Positions 42,455 to 52,684 are shown, counted from the first letter of the stretch. The stretch: 64,000 bases of DNA from Rossellomorea sp. AcN35-11 (GCA_030388825.1 CP128835.1:2970001-3034000); one strand, 5' to 3'. Program-made: numbers and translations. The notes: generated by a model not told the origin, from the letters alone.

Positions 42455-44425
42455 TTACCCCTCCTCTGCGACCGTAATGTTTTCATTTTCAAGAATGCTT
42501 CCGTCTTCTTCAAGTCCAAAGGCTACATTGCTTTCGATCCATTTACGTCGCGGCTCTACTTTATCACCCATTAGAGTTGTCACACGGCGTTCAGCTCGTG
42601 CAGCATCATCTATGCGGACGCGGATCAAGGCACGGGTATCCGGATCCATCGTCGTCTCCCATAACTGGTCGGCATTCATTTCTCCGAGACCCTTATAACG
42701 TTGAATCATGTAGCCTTTTCCAACTTTGGAGATGGCTCCCTTAAGCTCATCATCCGTCCAGGCATATTCGAGCTTTTGCTTCTTTCCTGCTCCCTTGCTT
42801 ACTTTATAAAGGGGTGGCAGTGCAATGTAGACTTTTCCTGCCTCTATTAGCGGTTTCATATAGCGGTAGAAAAAGGTCAACAAGAGTACCTGTATATGGG
42901 CTCCATCTGTATCGGCATCAGTCATGATGACAATTTTGTCGTAATTGATGTCCTCTACGTTGAACTCAGGTCCAACTCCGCCGCCGATTGCGTGAATGAT
43001 CGTATTGATTTCTTCATTCTTGAAGATATCCTGCAGCTTGGCCTTCTCCGTATTGATAACTTTTCCGCGAAGAGGAAGAATTGCCTGGAATTTACGGTCA
43101 CGACCTTGTTTCGCAGAACCTCCTGCAGAATCACCCTCCACCAGGTAAAGTTCATTACGCTGGGGATTCCTGGATTGAGCGGGTGTTAATTTCCCTGACA
43201 GAACGGTTTCAGAGCGTTTTCGTTTCTTCCCGTTACGTGCATCTTCTCTTGCTTTTCGTGCCGCTTCACGGGCTTGAGCCGCTTTGATGGATTTCTTGAT
43301 AAGCAGGGAACTGGTGTCAGGGTTTTCTTCTAAGAAATAGAGAAGATGCTCCGATACGACTGCGTCAACGGCAGAACGTGCTTCACTCGTACCCAGCTTT
43401 CCTTTTGTCTGCCCTTCAAACTGAAGAAGATGTTCTGGGATGCGTACGGACACAATACTTGCTAAGCCTTCACGGATATCGGTACCTTCCAGGTTCTTAT
43501 CCCTTTCCTTGAGGATGCCTGCTTTACGGGCATACTCATTAAAGACACGGGTCATAGCGGTTTTAGCGCCTGCTTCATGAGTGCCTCCGTCTTTCGTACG
43601 CACATTGTTAACGAAGGACAATATGTTTTCTGAGAATCCATCATTGAATTGGAAAGCGAATTCCACCTCGATGGAATGGTGTTCCCCTTCAAAGAATGCC
43701 ACGTTATGAAGCGCGTCTTTTTCCTCGTTCAGGTATTGAACAAACGCCTGTATCCCGCTCTCAAAGTGGAAGACCTCTTTTTGATCATGGCGTTCATCAA
43801 TGATTTCAATCTTTAATCCTTTCAGAAGGAAAGCAGATTCTCTTAAACGTTCACAAAGCGTGTCATAATTATAGGTGGTGGTGCTGAAGATTTCAGGATC
43901 AGGCTTAAAATGTATACACGTTCCTGATTTCTTTGTTTTCCCGATTTTCTCAAGGGTGGTTTCCGGCTTTCCGCCTTTAGAGAAGCGCTGTTCATATTTA
44001 ACGCCATCTCTCTCTATTGTTACCACCAGCCATTCAGACAGGGCATTTACGACAGAGGCACCTACACCATGAAGTCCTCCACTCGTTTTATAACCGCCTT
44101 GCCCGAATTTCCCGCCTGCATGAAGAACGGTCAGGATGACTTCAGGAGTCGGTTTCCCCAGCTTGTGCATGCCTGTTGGCATACCGCGCCCCTTATCCTG
44201 CACAGAGACGCTATTATCTTTATGTATGGTAACAATAATCTCGTTTCCAAAGCCTGCCAGGGCTTCATCTACGGCGTTATCGACAATTTCATATACTAAG
44301 TGATGCAACCCTCTTGAATCGGTCGAGCCTATATACATCCCGGGTCTTTTGCGGACAGCTTCCAACCCTTCTAATACTTGAATGGCATCATCATTGTAAT
44401 CCATGGTCTTATTCTGGTTGGCCAC
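42455..44425 (-). CDS. parE: DNA topoisomerase IV subunit B
   Basis: The ATPase subunit of topoisomerase IV. GHKL ATPase motifs (EIVDNAVDEALAG, DKGRGMPTG, GGLHGVGASVVNAL) in the first 150 residues, transducer domain, and a TOPRIM domain with EGDSAGGSAKQGRDR and the DTDGAH magnesium site (IMTDADTDGAH). I prefer the GTG at 44425 (MANQNKTMDYNDDAIQ) over the ATG six bases earlier because of spacing from AAAGGGG. First gene of parE-parC; a LexA-type box lies upstream. Confidence 0.95.
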   Translation of the reverse strand: MANQNKTMDYNDDAIQVLEGLEAVRKRPGMYIGSTDSRGLHHLVYEIVDNAVDEALAGFGNEIIVTIHKDNSVSVQDKGRGMPTGMHKLGKPTPEVILTVLHAGGKFGQGGYKTSGGLHGVGASVVNALSEWLVVTIERDGVKYEQRFSKGGKPETTLEKIGKTKKSGTCIHFKPDPEIFSTTTYNYDTLCERLRESAFLLKGLKIEIIDERHDQKEVFHFESGIQAFVQYLNEEKDALHNVAFFEGEHHSIEVEFAFQFNDGFSENILSFVNNVRTKDGGTHEAGAKTAMTRVFNEYARKAGILKERDKNLEGTDIREGLASIVSVRIPEHLLQFEGQTKGKLGTSEARSAVDAVVSEHLLYFLEENPDTSSLLIKKSIKAAQAREAARKAREDARNGKKRKRSETVLSGKLTPAQSRNPQRNELYLVEGDSAGGSAKQGRDRKFQAILPLRGKVINTEKAKLQDIFKNEEINTIIHAIGGGVGPEFNVEDINYDKIVIMTDADTDGAHIQVLLLTFFYRYMKPLIEAGKVYIALPPLYKVSKGAGKKQKLEYAWTDDELKGAISKVGKGYMIQRYKGLGEMNADQLWETTMDPDTRALIRVRIDDAARAERRVTTLMGDKVEPRRKWIESNVAFGLEEDGSILENENITVAEEG

Positions 44426-44509
44426 GAACATTCCCCTTTCAAAACTTCTATCACCGTCGAGCGGTACTTGTACGGTAGTATTGCTTATGTATATGTTAAC
44501 TATAACACA

Positions 44510-44523
44510 AGAACGTTTGTTCG
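44510..44523 (-). promoter_or_regulatory. LexA (DinR) SOS box upstream of parE
   Basis: Minus strand CGAACAAACGTTCT matches the Bacillus consensus CGAAC-N4-GTTCG in 13 of 14 positions. It is about 85 bases before parE, in the promoter region. parEC belongs to the SOS regulon in B. subtilis. Confidence 0.65.
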
Positions 44524-44681
44524 TTTACCTTTTATCATCATTTCTTAGGTAAACCACTATGCTATATTGTAGCGTTTTATTTGATTTTCGCAAATGTAAT
44601 TTCCATGAACAGATCTAATTTCGTCCGGATTTCTTCTTAGAAAATCTCTTTTTAGGAAAGGATTGAAGAACGGTCTGCCCG

Positions 44682-44709
44682 AAAAAAAACAAGCGGTAAG
44701 AGCCGCTTG
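44682..44709 (-). terminator. Terminator of yneT
   Basis: CAAGCGG and CCGCTTG arms (44690-44709), then a run of eight T on the minus strand. Confidence 0.85.
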
Positions 44710-44722
44710 CTACGAGTGTGAA

Positions 44723-45130
44723 TTATTTGGTTAAAGCATGTTCAACCTTAATACAGCGATCCATGATGACTGTATACCCACGTTCCTTCAAAAAGCGATA
44801 AGCCTCTTCATTCACTACTCCAAGTTGTGCCCAGAAAACGTTAGAATCGATTTCATCGAACTCGTGCGCAATCTCCGGCAAAAATTCAGAGCGGCGGAAT
44901 ACATTGACGATGTCAATCGATCCTTCAATTTCCTTTAACGAAGATACGGATTTCACACCTAATGCCGATTCGATGGTCGGGTTTACAGGGATGATCTCAT
45001 ATCCTTGATCCTGCATCGCTTTTGATACCATATAAGAGGTTCGCTCGGGATTATCACTTAAACCGATAACCGCAATGCGTTTAGATTGCTTTAGGATCGT
45101 GCCGATTTCCTGGCGGGATGGGTTTTCCAT
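44723..45130 (-). CDS. yneT: CoA-binding domain protein (YneT/YccU family)
   Basis: About 135 residues with a Rossmann CoA-binding domain: KRIAVIGLSDNPERTSYMVS (phosphate loop), GYEIIPVNPTIE, and VFWAQLGVVNEEAYRFLKE plus VIMDRCIKVEHAL. Members bind CoA without a ligase half; role unknown. B. subtilis yneT also lies upstream of parE. Start at 45130 (MENPSRQEIG), which leaves 12 bases from GAAGGAG; an upstream Met is possible. Confidence 0.88.
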   Translation of the reverse strand: MENPSRQEIGTILKQSKRIAVIGLSDNPERTSYMVSKAMQDQGYEIIPVNPTIESALGVKSVSSLKEIEGSIDIVNVFRRSEFLPEIAHEFDEIDSNVFWAQLGVVNEEAYRFLKERGYTVIMDRCIKVEHALTK

Positions 45131-45247
45131 AGATGATTTCAACTCCTTCATGATCATGATACATTTGTACCTTTAGTCCTATTCTTCTTTTATACCATAC
45201 TTCCCTTTGTTTTTTCAAAATTTTATAAATTCAACGAAATAGAACGA

Positions 45248-45303
45248 AGTGTCAGAAAGATAGGAGGATGCGGTACCGCCCTCTCTATCCTGCCTGACAC
45301 TTC
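45248..45303 (-). terminator. Terminator of the opuC-like operon
   Basis: Outer arms AGTGTCAG and CTGACACT, inner pairing around a central GGTACC. It lies directly downstream of the binding-protein gene. Confidence 0.7.
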
Positions 45304-45311
45304 TAAATCAT

Positions 45312-46210
45312 TTATTCCTTAATCAGTCCTTTTGAAATAAGGAATTCTCTTGCGACTTCTTTTGGATCCTTTTTATCCATATCCACTTTGGCATTCATTT
45401 CACTCATCTCTTCTTCAGAGATTTGCCCTGCTAATTCATTCAGCACTTCCTCCACCTCAGGATGCTCTTCAAGAACCTCCTGACGGATGATCGGGGCAGC
45501 GTCATAAGGAGGGAAGAATCCCTTGTCGTCCTTGGTCGTTTTTAAGTTGTAACGCTGGATTCTTCCATCCGTTGTAAAGGCCGGAATGATATCCACATCC
45601 CCGTTTTTAACGGCTTCATACATGATGTTCGGGTCAAAGCTCTTTTTCTCCTTGAATTCGAAGCCGTATTCCTTAGAGAATGCATCGTATCCATCACCTT
45701 CACGCTCATAGAATTGATGAGGCGCACCAAAGCTTAAGTCTTTGGAAAGCGGGATAAGATCCGAGAATGTTTTTGCATCAAATGGCTGATCTTGAGTATA
45801 CGCCATAGTATATGTGTTCTCGAACCCGAGTGGTTTTAACCACGTGACATTGAAATTTTCTTCATAGCCCTTTCGGACCTGAGAGAGGATTTCATCAGCG
45901 GATGCCCCTTCTTTTGCCTGTTCTTTCAGGACCGCTTCAAGTCCGGTTCCTGTATATTCGATATATACATCAATATCGCCCTTTTCAAGAGCAGGTGTCA
46001 GAATCGATACTTCTCCCAATCCTTCTTCGACTTTGATGTCAAGGTCGGTCTTTTCTTTGAGAAGTTCAGCCATCATTTGGGTTAAAATAAATTGCTCTGT
46101 CCACATCTTCCCTGAAACGGTAATCGTGTCTTTTCCGCCGCCATTACCGCACCCTGCGATCAGGATCGATAATAGTGCGCAACTATAATGGGTTTTAATT
46201 TTTTTTTCAT
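45312..46210 (-). CDS. opuCC: Osmoprotectant ABC transporter, substrate-binding lipoprotein (OpuCC-like; one frameshift)
   Basis: The main frame begins in the mature protein (KMWTEQFILTQMMAELLKEK) and follows the OpuBC/OpuCC fold that binds betaine, carnitine or choline through aromatic residues (VYIEYTGTGLEAV, FGAPHQFYEREG, IIPAFTTDGRIQRYNL). The signal peptide lies in another frame: MKKKLKPIIVA from 46210, then LLSILIAGCGNGGGK with the lipobox IAGC. A single-base loss near 46175 joins them. Last gene of a three-gene operon. Gene name by family, the substrate is not proven. Confidence 0.8.
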
Positions 46211-46232
46211 TTTCTTCTCCTTTGAATGTCGT

Positions 46233-46890
46233 TTATTTTCTGGCTTTTAAACCTTTAGGGGTGGTCATCCTCTCAAGCATCTTTAAGATGAAATCGAATG
46301 TAAGAGCAAGCAGTGCAGCAGGAATGGCCCCTGCCAGAACTAACGAATTGTTCCAGGTTGAAAGACCCCGGTAAATAAGGTCACCCAATCCCCCTGCGCC
46401 TACAAAGGTTGCAAGCGTCGCGACTCCCACTGTTAAGACAGTGGCCGTTCTGATTCCCGCCATGATAAACGGAAGGGCAAGGGGAAGCTCGACTTTAAAG
46501 AGTAGTTGAGAGTCTGTCATTCCCATCCCCCCTGCCGGCTTCAATGACACCCTCGTCGACTCCGATGATCCCCGTGTATGTATTTCTGAGAATCGGCAAG
46601 AGTGCATACACAGTCAGGGCAATGATGGCTGTGACACTTCCCGTACTGAAGAGCGGTATAAGGAAGCCAAACAAAGCTAGACTCGGGATGGTTTGGAATA
46701 CGGCTGTTATCCCGATAAAAAATTCAGCCGTCTGTTTTTTTCTTGAAATGTATATACCAAGGGGCAAAGAAATGGCAATAGCAATAAAAATGGATATGAA
46801 TGATAAGTAAAGGTGCTCAAACAGCCCTGTTAAGATGGCGTCGGAACGATTGGATATCGTACTGATGAACATGATAGTGAAAGTATTCAT
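46233..46890 (-). CDS. opuCB: Osmoprotectant ABC transporter, permease (OpuCB-like; one frameshift)
   Basis: First frame: LFEHLYLSFISIFIAIAISL, PLGIYISRKKQTAEF and NTYTGIIGVDEGVIEAG. After the C6 run at 46527-46532 the other frame continues GMGMTDSQLLFKVELPLALP (the EAA loop) to GAGGLGDLIYRGLS and the end. About 218 residues with five to six helices. An extra G explains the break. Its start overlaps the ATPase stop by four bases, so the genes are translationally coupled. Confidence 0.82.
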
Positions 46891-47868
46891 ACAGACCCTG
46901 CCTCCTCTTTGTTCCCTGCTGAGGCGACCGCTCGGAGAATTCCTGTTGCCGTGACACTCCCTATATGCCTCCCATCCCTTTCCACCATGAGGTAAGGCTT
47001 TCCTGTTTCAACAAGTATCCTGGCAGCTTCCTTGATAGTGGCATCATGATGGATGATTGTATATTCAGATTCCTCAAGAAGGCTGTAGGTGGAATCTTCC
47101 TCCATTAAATGAACCACCTGCATTGGAGATGGTTGTTTATGTAGCCTGTGCTCGCCAATAAATGCACGGACAAATTGGTTTGCGGGATTTTTTATCAGTT
47201 CCTCTGGTGTAGCGATCTGTTCGATCTTACCATCTCGCATCACGGCAATTTCATCAGCGATCTTCAACGCCTCATCAATATCATGTGTCACAAATACAAT
47301 CGTTTTATGTATGGTGTTTTGGATGCTTTTCAGCTCATCCTGCAACTGCTCCCTGCTTATGGGATCGAGTGCACTGAAAGGCTCATCCATGAGAATGATC
47401 GGCGGTTCTGCTGCCAGGGCACGAATGACTCCAACCCGTTGCTGCTGCCCTCCGCTCAGTTCCAGTGGATACCGTTTACGGTACACTCCGGGATCAAGTC
47501 CAACAAGATTTAGAAGCTCATCAACACGTCCCTCGTATTGTTCTTTTTTCCATCCTTTTAATCGGGGAATGAGGCTTATGTTCTCTTCAATCGTCATATG
47601 AGGAAGCAAGCCCGATTCGTTGAATCACATAGCCTATATTGCGCCTGAGCTCCACTTCATCGGTTTCTGCTGTATCCTTTCCATCGATGAGGATCGTCCC
47701 TCCGGAAGGGCGAGTTAGTTTGTTGATCATTTTCATTGTAGTCGTTTTTCCGCATCCGCTCGGACCGATCAAGGCGACAAGCTTACCTTTTTCTATCGTC
47801 AGATTAATGCCTGAAACGGCCTCGGTGCCGTCATCATAAATTTTTGTTACGTTCTTGAATTCAATCAT
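46887..47868 (-). CDS. opuCA: Osmoprotectant ABC transporter, ATP-binding protein (OpuCA-like; one frameshift)
   Basis: Walker A IGPSGCGKTTTMKMI, Q-loop NIGYVIQ, then a frame change near 47607, then LPHMTIEENISLIPRLKGW, signature LSGGQQQRVGVIRA, Walker B IILMDEPFSALD and switch His VFVTHD. The C-terminus carries a CBS region (residues about 250-310), used in OpuA/OpuC for ionic-strength sensing. The break is an added base in GCAGC read as GCAAGC. Operon order ATPase, permease, binding protein; no second permease is present. Confidence 0.85.
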
Positions 47869-48035
47869 TTTTCCACCTGCTTTATGAACTGAGAAATTTT
47901 ACTAAACATAGAAGGGATACCCTCATTATACAAAAGGTAAACATGATGTCCAAGGAATAGGCTTAGTTCCCTTAGCTTATGAAATTTAGTAAATCATCAT
48001 ACAAGGTTCTTTAACGAGCAACCGTTTACACATTC

Positions 48036-48067
48036 AAAAAAGCCGTTGGAATATGCCCAACGGCTTT
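48036..48067 (-). terminator. Terminator of the nucleobase permease
   Basis: AAAGCCGTTGG and CCAACGGCTTT arms with a T-run on the minus strand. Confidence 0.85.
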
Positions 48068-48075
48068 AGTAAGGG

Positions 48076-49348
48076 TTATTTTCTTTTGAGCAAATACTGT
48101 TCAACGAAAATTGCTGTAATGGTGCCCAGTATTAATCCGTTGTTCAAAACAGAGGCCACAACGACGGGCAAATCCTTAAAAGCGGAAGCTGGAACAAACA
48201 TCGCTCCGACACCCACTATCAATGAGATCCCTGCGACAAAGTGAATTCTATCGATGTCTGCTTCTTTCCGGTACTCTCCCAGGGCAAGGCCAACCATTTT
48301 GATGAAAATGACCGTCGTAACAGCGTAACCGACAGGAGCAGGCAGGCTTGCAAAAAAAATTCATCACTTTAGGAATCAGACTGATGAACATGATGATTCC
48401 GCTTCCGATCAAGAATGGAACGATCGAGTACATTCCTGTAGCAGCAACAAACCCGGCAGAGCCGGATATGGGAACAGATCCAATCGCAGAGAATACGCCG
48501 CCTAATAGTTGATTCAGACCTGAGGAAAATCCACTCTCCGTATATCGTTCATACGTCGGCTCCCCCTGGGCTTTCATCACTTCTTCCATTACTCGGATGG
48601 ATGCAATCATATTAGTGGTTAATAAAAATGTGATGAAAATTGAGGTCACAATGACACCCGTATCGAACACAGGAGCTCCAAATACTAAAACGTCGGGTAA
48701 GGAAAACCAGCGGTCTGATACTGTTGTCCCATCAGCCAATCCCATAGCGATAAAAATCAACCACCCTGAGAGTAAAGCAAGAATAATGGAGTATTGCCGG
48801 ATCCATTTCTGTTTATGACCAGAGAAATATAATGCCACAAGGATGGTCAGAATACTTCCGAGCAATACTAGCGGTTGAAGGGATTGTCCTTCCTGCTGTA
48901 TTCCGAACATCCCTTTAATAAAAGATCCGCTTAATTGAAGAATCAACAACATCAAGTAAATAAAGGTGATCGTCGGAGTGAATAATGATGATAACTTCCT
49001 CAGCAGTCCAGTTGCAGAAAGGATGAAGAAGATCACACCGCTTACGATCATGCCGCCTTGTAAAACGGTTAACACCTCTTCGTGGCTGCTGTACAGGGTT
49101 CCTGAAAACCCTGCGTAGATTGCGAAGACTCCCCACCAAAGTCCTGCAGGCCCTTCGTTGATGGGAAGTTTATGGCCGAATAATGCCTGAATGAGACTGG
49201 CTGCACCCAATACAAAGATGGTCCTCTGAATGAACCCGGCTGTGTCTTCTGGAGACAATTGGAACAGATCAGCTATGGCAATAGGAGCGGCAATTGAGCC
49301 TGCGACCATAAAGGCCACCCATTGAAAGGCTGATAATAGCAGTTGCAT
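48076..49348 (-). CDS. NCS2 family purine/pyrimidine permease (one frameshift)
   Basis: About 423 residues with roughly twelve helices. Family features include GPAGLWWGVFAIYAG, the conserved TTNMIASIRVMEEV loop and GSVPISGSAGFVAATG (substrate-binding segment). It breaks at an A8/T8 run (48352-48359); the following frame gives ASLPAPVGYAVTTVIFIKM to the end ILGTITAIFVEQYLLKRK. Transports uracil, xanthine or a related base with H+; the exact base is not readable. No purine riboswitch is visible upstream. Confidence 0.82.
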
Positions 49349-49546
49349 ATTAGTACACCTTCATTTCAAATATGTAAATTGTGTCCATTTTAACATACAA
49401 ATGACTGTCTGGATCATTATTTGAAAGAAAATATAATATCATCTACTATTATGAACAGGTACTAAATATTTTGATGATTTTTCCCCCAACCTATGGAAAA
49501 CATGTTAAAATAAAAGTGGATTAGTTCATTTAAAGGAGCAGTGATA

Positions 49547-50128
49547 ATGATTTTTGCCCTTATTCTCGTATTATCATATTTATTAGGTTCTATCCCATCA
49601 GGATTGCTGATAGGAAAGACGTTCTACGGAAAAGATATCCGTGAGCATGGAAGTGGCAATCTGGGTGGAACCAACACATTCAGAACCTTGGGTGTGAAGG
49701 CCGGTATGATTGTTACAATCATGGATATTTTAAAAGGAACCGTGGCAACTCTATTGCCATTGCTGTTGGCAAGTGACGTACATATGTTATTAGCCGGGGT
49801 ATTTGCTGTGATCGGTCATATGTATCCCGTGTTCGCGAACTTCAGGGGGGGAAAAGCAGTCGCAACCTCTGCAGGGGTTCTTCTTGGGTATCATTACATT
49901 TTATTTTTAATTTTATTGGTAGTGTTTTTCCTTTGTTTATATGTTACGAAGTATGTGTCACTTTCTTCAATGATCGCTGCAGTACTTGCCTTTACGTACT
50001 CGATTTTCACTGGGGATGTCCCTCTCATTATTGTCGTTGGAATCCTGACCCTCTTCGTTGTTTATAGGCACCGGGCCAATATAATCCGGATAAAGAATAA
50101 AACCGAACCAAAAATTAAATGGCTGTAA
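49547..50128 (+). CDS. plsY: Acyl-phosphate glycerol-3-phosphate acyltransferase
   Basis: The membrane enzyme that transfers acyl groups from acyl-phosphate to glycerol-3-phosphate, the first step of phospholipid synthesis. 193 residues, five helices. The three active-site loops are visible: [19 protein letters not shown] with [10 protein letters not shown], then [21 protein letters not shown], then HRANIIRI. Start chosen at 49547, eight bases after AAAGGAG; a GTG at 49541 is too close. It corresponds to B. subtilis yneS. Confidence 0.95.
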   Translation: MIFALILVLSYLLGSIPSGLLIGKTFYGKDIREHGSGNLGGTNTFRTLGVKAGMIVTIMDILKGTVATLLPLLLASDVHMLLAGVFAVIGHMYPVFANFRGGKAVATSAGVLLGYHYILFLILLVVFFLCLYVTKYVSLSSMIAAVLAFTYSIFTGDVPLIIVVGILTLFVVYRHRANIIRIKNKTEPKIKWL

Positions 50129-50142
50129 CGCCACCAAATCTG

Positions 50143-50176
50143 AAGGCACCCTCATGTGATATAGGGGTGCTTTTTA
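50143..50176 (+). terminator. Terminator of plsY
   Basis: GCACCCT and AGGGGTGC arms followed by TTTTT. Confidence 0.85.
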
Positions 50177-50424
50177 TAATGGGTGAATGGATTAAACAGG
50201 TATACCCATTTACTCTTTTGAGAAAGATGATGAGGCAGTTTCCTCTAAAACGGCACATTCTGTTCGTCTGGCCTGTTTTCTTTGCGGGGAGTGATCTTAA
50301 GTCATACGTAACAGTGCGAAATTCACAAAAATAGCTATTTTCCCCCAATATTTTCTTAAATATCACCCAATCCCCCATTTTTTTTGTAAAATAGAGGTAG
50401 TGTAAAAATAAAGGATGATGAAAT
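50177..50424. other. Intergenic region upstream of capA-like gene
   Basis: About 250 bases without a supported gene; the overlapping frames lack ribosome sites. It should contain the capA-like promoter, with TTTTTTTTGTAAAATAGAGG at about 50379-50398 as a possible core. Confidence 0.35.
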
Positions 50425-51591
50425 ATGACTACAAGACGATTAATGACAGGACTATTCCTTTGTGCTTCATTCCTGTTGGTCATTGGATATCTTGTCAATG
50501 ACCAATTTTCAGACTGGAACAGTTCAATAAGAGGTGAAGAGGAAGAGGACTTTTACTCTATCCTGCATAGTACAAGAGAAGTTCAAGCATCAGGTAAATC
50601 GATAAAGTCCAGTGCAACTCTTGCCGCCATCGGGGACATTTTGCTCCACGATACGGTATATAAGGATGCGGAAGTTGAAAACGGGTATAACTTCAACCCT
50701 ATGTTCGCCCCTATAAAAGACATGCTGGCATCGCCTGATTTCCTGATTGCCAACCAGGAATCTACACCGGCTGGAGTGGAACTGGGTGTTTCCAGTTACC
50801 CTCTCTTCAATAGTCCGAAAGAAATTGTAGAAGCATTACAGAACGTCGGTGTAGATGCAGTCACGACAGCTAATAACCACTCTTTGGACCAAGGGGAGAA
50901 AGGTCTTCTGAGTGCGATCGACTATTATGAGAAAATATCCATGCCGTATGTGGGTGCGTTTAAAAGTCCTGAAGACAAGGAACGAATCCGTACTTTCAAC
51001 GTCAATGGGATAAAGTTCGCACTGCTTTCGTACACGTATGGCACAAACGGGATACCAGTTCCAAAGGGAAAAGACTACTTAGTCAATTTAATCGATGAAC
51101 AAAATATGATCCGGGAAATTGAGAAAGCGAGAAATATGGATATTGATTTAGTTGTGATGAGTCTGCATTGGGGGAATGAATACCAGCGCTTCCCCACTGA
51201 AGAACAGGAAAGACTGGCGAAGGTTTTGACGGAAAACGGTGTCGATATTATCTTTGGACATCATCCACATGTCCTGCAGCCAATCCAGACGTATAAGACG
51301 GGTGACGGCCGAGAAGCAGTTGTCATCTATTCATTAGGAAATTTTCTTTCTGGACAGAAAGATGATTTCAAAGACATCGGGGGAATGGTTACGGTTCAAG
51401 TGGAAAAAACGATGAATCCCGGTGGATCTGTCATCAGCTTCCCTTCAATTGATTTCCAGCCCACGTTTGTTTATGAACATCAATACAATAACTACAGGAT
51501 CTATCCTCTTGATTTCGCTAATAACAACGGAATGATTGGGTATTCAGAAGCAGAAATGGTTTCTCATATGGTGAATGGGCTACCGGAATAA
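50425..51591 (+). CDS. CapA family protein (poly-gamma-glutamate synthesis-type metallophosphatase)
   Basis: 388 residues with an N-terminal membrane anchor (LMTGLFLCASFLLVIGYLV). The PGA_cap/metallophosphatase core has AAIGDILLHDTVY, LIANQESTPAG, VTTANNHSLDQGEKG, VVMSLHWGNEY and VDIIFGHHPHVLQPI, giving the Asp, Asn and His metal ligands. CapA/PgsA proteins take part in exporting poly-gamma-glutamate, but the capBC partners are not adjacent. A stand-alone surface enzyme is likely. RBS is weak (AAGGATGATG). Confidence 0.88.
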   Translation: MTTRRLMTGLFLCASFLLVIGYLVNDQFSDWNSSIRGEEEEDFYSILHSTREVQASGKSIKSSATLAAIGDILLHDTVYKDAEVENGYNFNPMFAPIKDMLASPDFLIANQESTPAGVELGVSSYPLFNSPKEIVEALQNVGVDAVTTANNHSLDQGEKGLLSAIDYYEKISMPYVGAFKSPEDKERIRTFNVNGIKFALLSYTYGTNGIPVPKGKDYLVNLIDEQNMIREIEKARNMDIDLVVMSLHWGNEYQRFPTEEQERLAKVLTENGVDIIFGHHPHVLQPIQTYKTGDGREAVVIYSLGNFLSGQKDDFKDIGGMVTVQVEKTMNPGGSVISFPSIDFQPTFVYEHQYNNYRIYPLDFANNNGMIGYSEAEMVSHMVNGLPE

Positions 51592-51630
51592 ATGCCACTT
51601 TCTATTCACCCGAAGCAATAGGCGTTAACA

Positions 51631-51665
51631 AAAAACGAGCACCCGTTCAAGGGAGCTCGTTTTTT
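51631..51665. terminator. Bidirectional terminator
   Basis: AAAAACGAGC and GCTCGTTTTTT arms between the convergent capA-like gene and the membrane protein gene. Confidence 0.85.
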
Positions 51666-51924
51666 AATGTCCGCCAAAGAGCAATGAATTAAAGAATATC
51701 CCTGCGAGGGCCAAAACAGCCAGAAAGGCATTTGCCAGGAAAAAGGTTTTCCGCGATCCCTTAAAGAATAGTGTCACCATCCCGTAATAAATGACAGCTG
51801 AGATGATTATGAAGGTCCCTGCTTCCAACTGATATTTTGAATCGTGCAATTGCAGGAAGGTCAATACACTTAATCCGGCAAATATAAATGCACCTATGTA
51901 GTATAATAATGCTTGAGTATTCAT
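51664..51924 (-). CDS. Small membrane protein (86 residues)
   Basis: Three hydrophobic helices (LLYYIGAFIFAGLSVLTFL, GTFIIISAVIYYGMVTLFF, FFLANAFLAVLALAGIFF) with short basic loops. Start at 51924 (MNTQALLYY) after AAAGGATGAG. No family recognised. Confidence 0.65.
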   Translation of the reverse strand: MNTQALLYYIGAFIFAGLSVLTFLQLHDSKYQLEAGTFIIISAVIYYGMVTLFFKGSRKTFFLANAFLAVLALAGIFFNSLLFGGH

Positions 51925-52054
51925 TCGTCTCATCCTTTATGCGTATTAGTAGATGTTCCACCTTTTCTATGTATATAATATGAAATGAAACCTTCTATGT
52001 CCAGAAATCAAGAACACTCTGGGGAAATCCCCTGTAGAGAAAGGAGTCTCATCG

Positions 52055-52345
52055 ATGAAGATACATATTTCAAAAGAAGCTCTTTCGTGGTTTAAGAACG
52101 AAATGCTTGTAGAAGAAGGCGAACAAATTCGTTTTTATGTACGTTATGGAGGTTCCAGTCCTCTGCATGACAGTTTTTCATTAGGTGTGAGTAAAGACGA
52201 ACCGGTTGATATTGGAGAACTTGTTGAAATCGAAAACCGGGAATTTTTTATCGAAGAAAGAGATTTATGGTTCTTCGATGGTCATGATTTACATGTTCAT
52301 TACGATAAAGAGCTTGAGGAACCTTCTTACGAATACAAAAAATAA
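52055..52345 (+). CDS. yneR: HesB/YadR/YfhF family protein
   Basis: 96 residues: MKIHISKEALSWFKNEM, IRFYVRYGGSSPLHDSFSLG, FFIEERDLWFFDGHDLHVHY. This is the IscA/HesB beta fold, but the three Cys that carry an iron-sulfur cluster in IscA are absent, as in B. subtilis YneR. Role unknown. Position between plsY and yneQ matches B. subtilis. RBS AAAGGAG. Confidence 0.85.
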   Translation: MKIHISKEALSWFKNEMLVEEGEQIRFYVRYGGSSPLHDSFSLGVSKDEPVDIGELVEIENREFFIEERDLWFFDGHDLHVHYDKELEEPSYEYKK

Positions 52346-52354
52346 GACCGATTG

Positions 52355-52379
52355 AAATGCTGGCGATAGCCAGCATTTT
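52355..52379. terminator. Bidirectional terminator
   Basis: AAATGCTGGC, GATA loop, GCCAGCATTT between the convergent yneR and yneQ. Confidence 0.85.
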
Positions 52380-52684
52380 CAGTTTTTGAGAAAACGGGTG
52401 ATATGGTCGTCCAGGCCTTCTTTAATGAGAATTTCATATTGAATGTCTCCTATTAAGTCGTAATGGGGAAAACCGTCTTCCCTCTCATGAATCCATTCTT
52501 TCTTCAATCCATATTTTTCTCCCCATCGAGATAATGTAATGAGATTACTGCAGCCCACTTTTGTGACAGATCGTGCATGAGGAAATCGGTCATCTACCCA
52601 ATAATGAGTGAGGAATGCAACCTCTCCCTGCTTTACACGCTGCTTCCATGTTTGTAATTCATGTCTGGTCAGTCCGAATGCCAT
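52379..52684 (-). CDS. yneQ: YneQ family hypothetical protein
   Basis: About 101 residues. MAFGLTRHELQTWKQRVKQG, FLTHYWVDDRFPHARSVTKV and YGLKKEWIHEREDGFPHYDL correspond to B. subtilis YneQ as I remember it. Function unknown. Start at 52684 behind GAAAGATCTCT with AAGGAA upstream; the ORF extends 13 codons further without support. Confidence 0.8.
   Translation of the reverse strand: MAFGLTRHELQTWKQRVKQGEVAFLTHYWVDDRFPHARSVTKVGCSNLITLSRWGEKYGLKKEWIHEREDGFPHYDLIGDIQYEILIKEGLDDHITRFLKN

Noticed and set aside
49349..49546. Purine riboswitch upstream of the NCS2 permease
   Set aside because: I looked for the conserved loop and core sequences of the xpt-type aptamer and did not find them.
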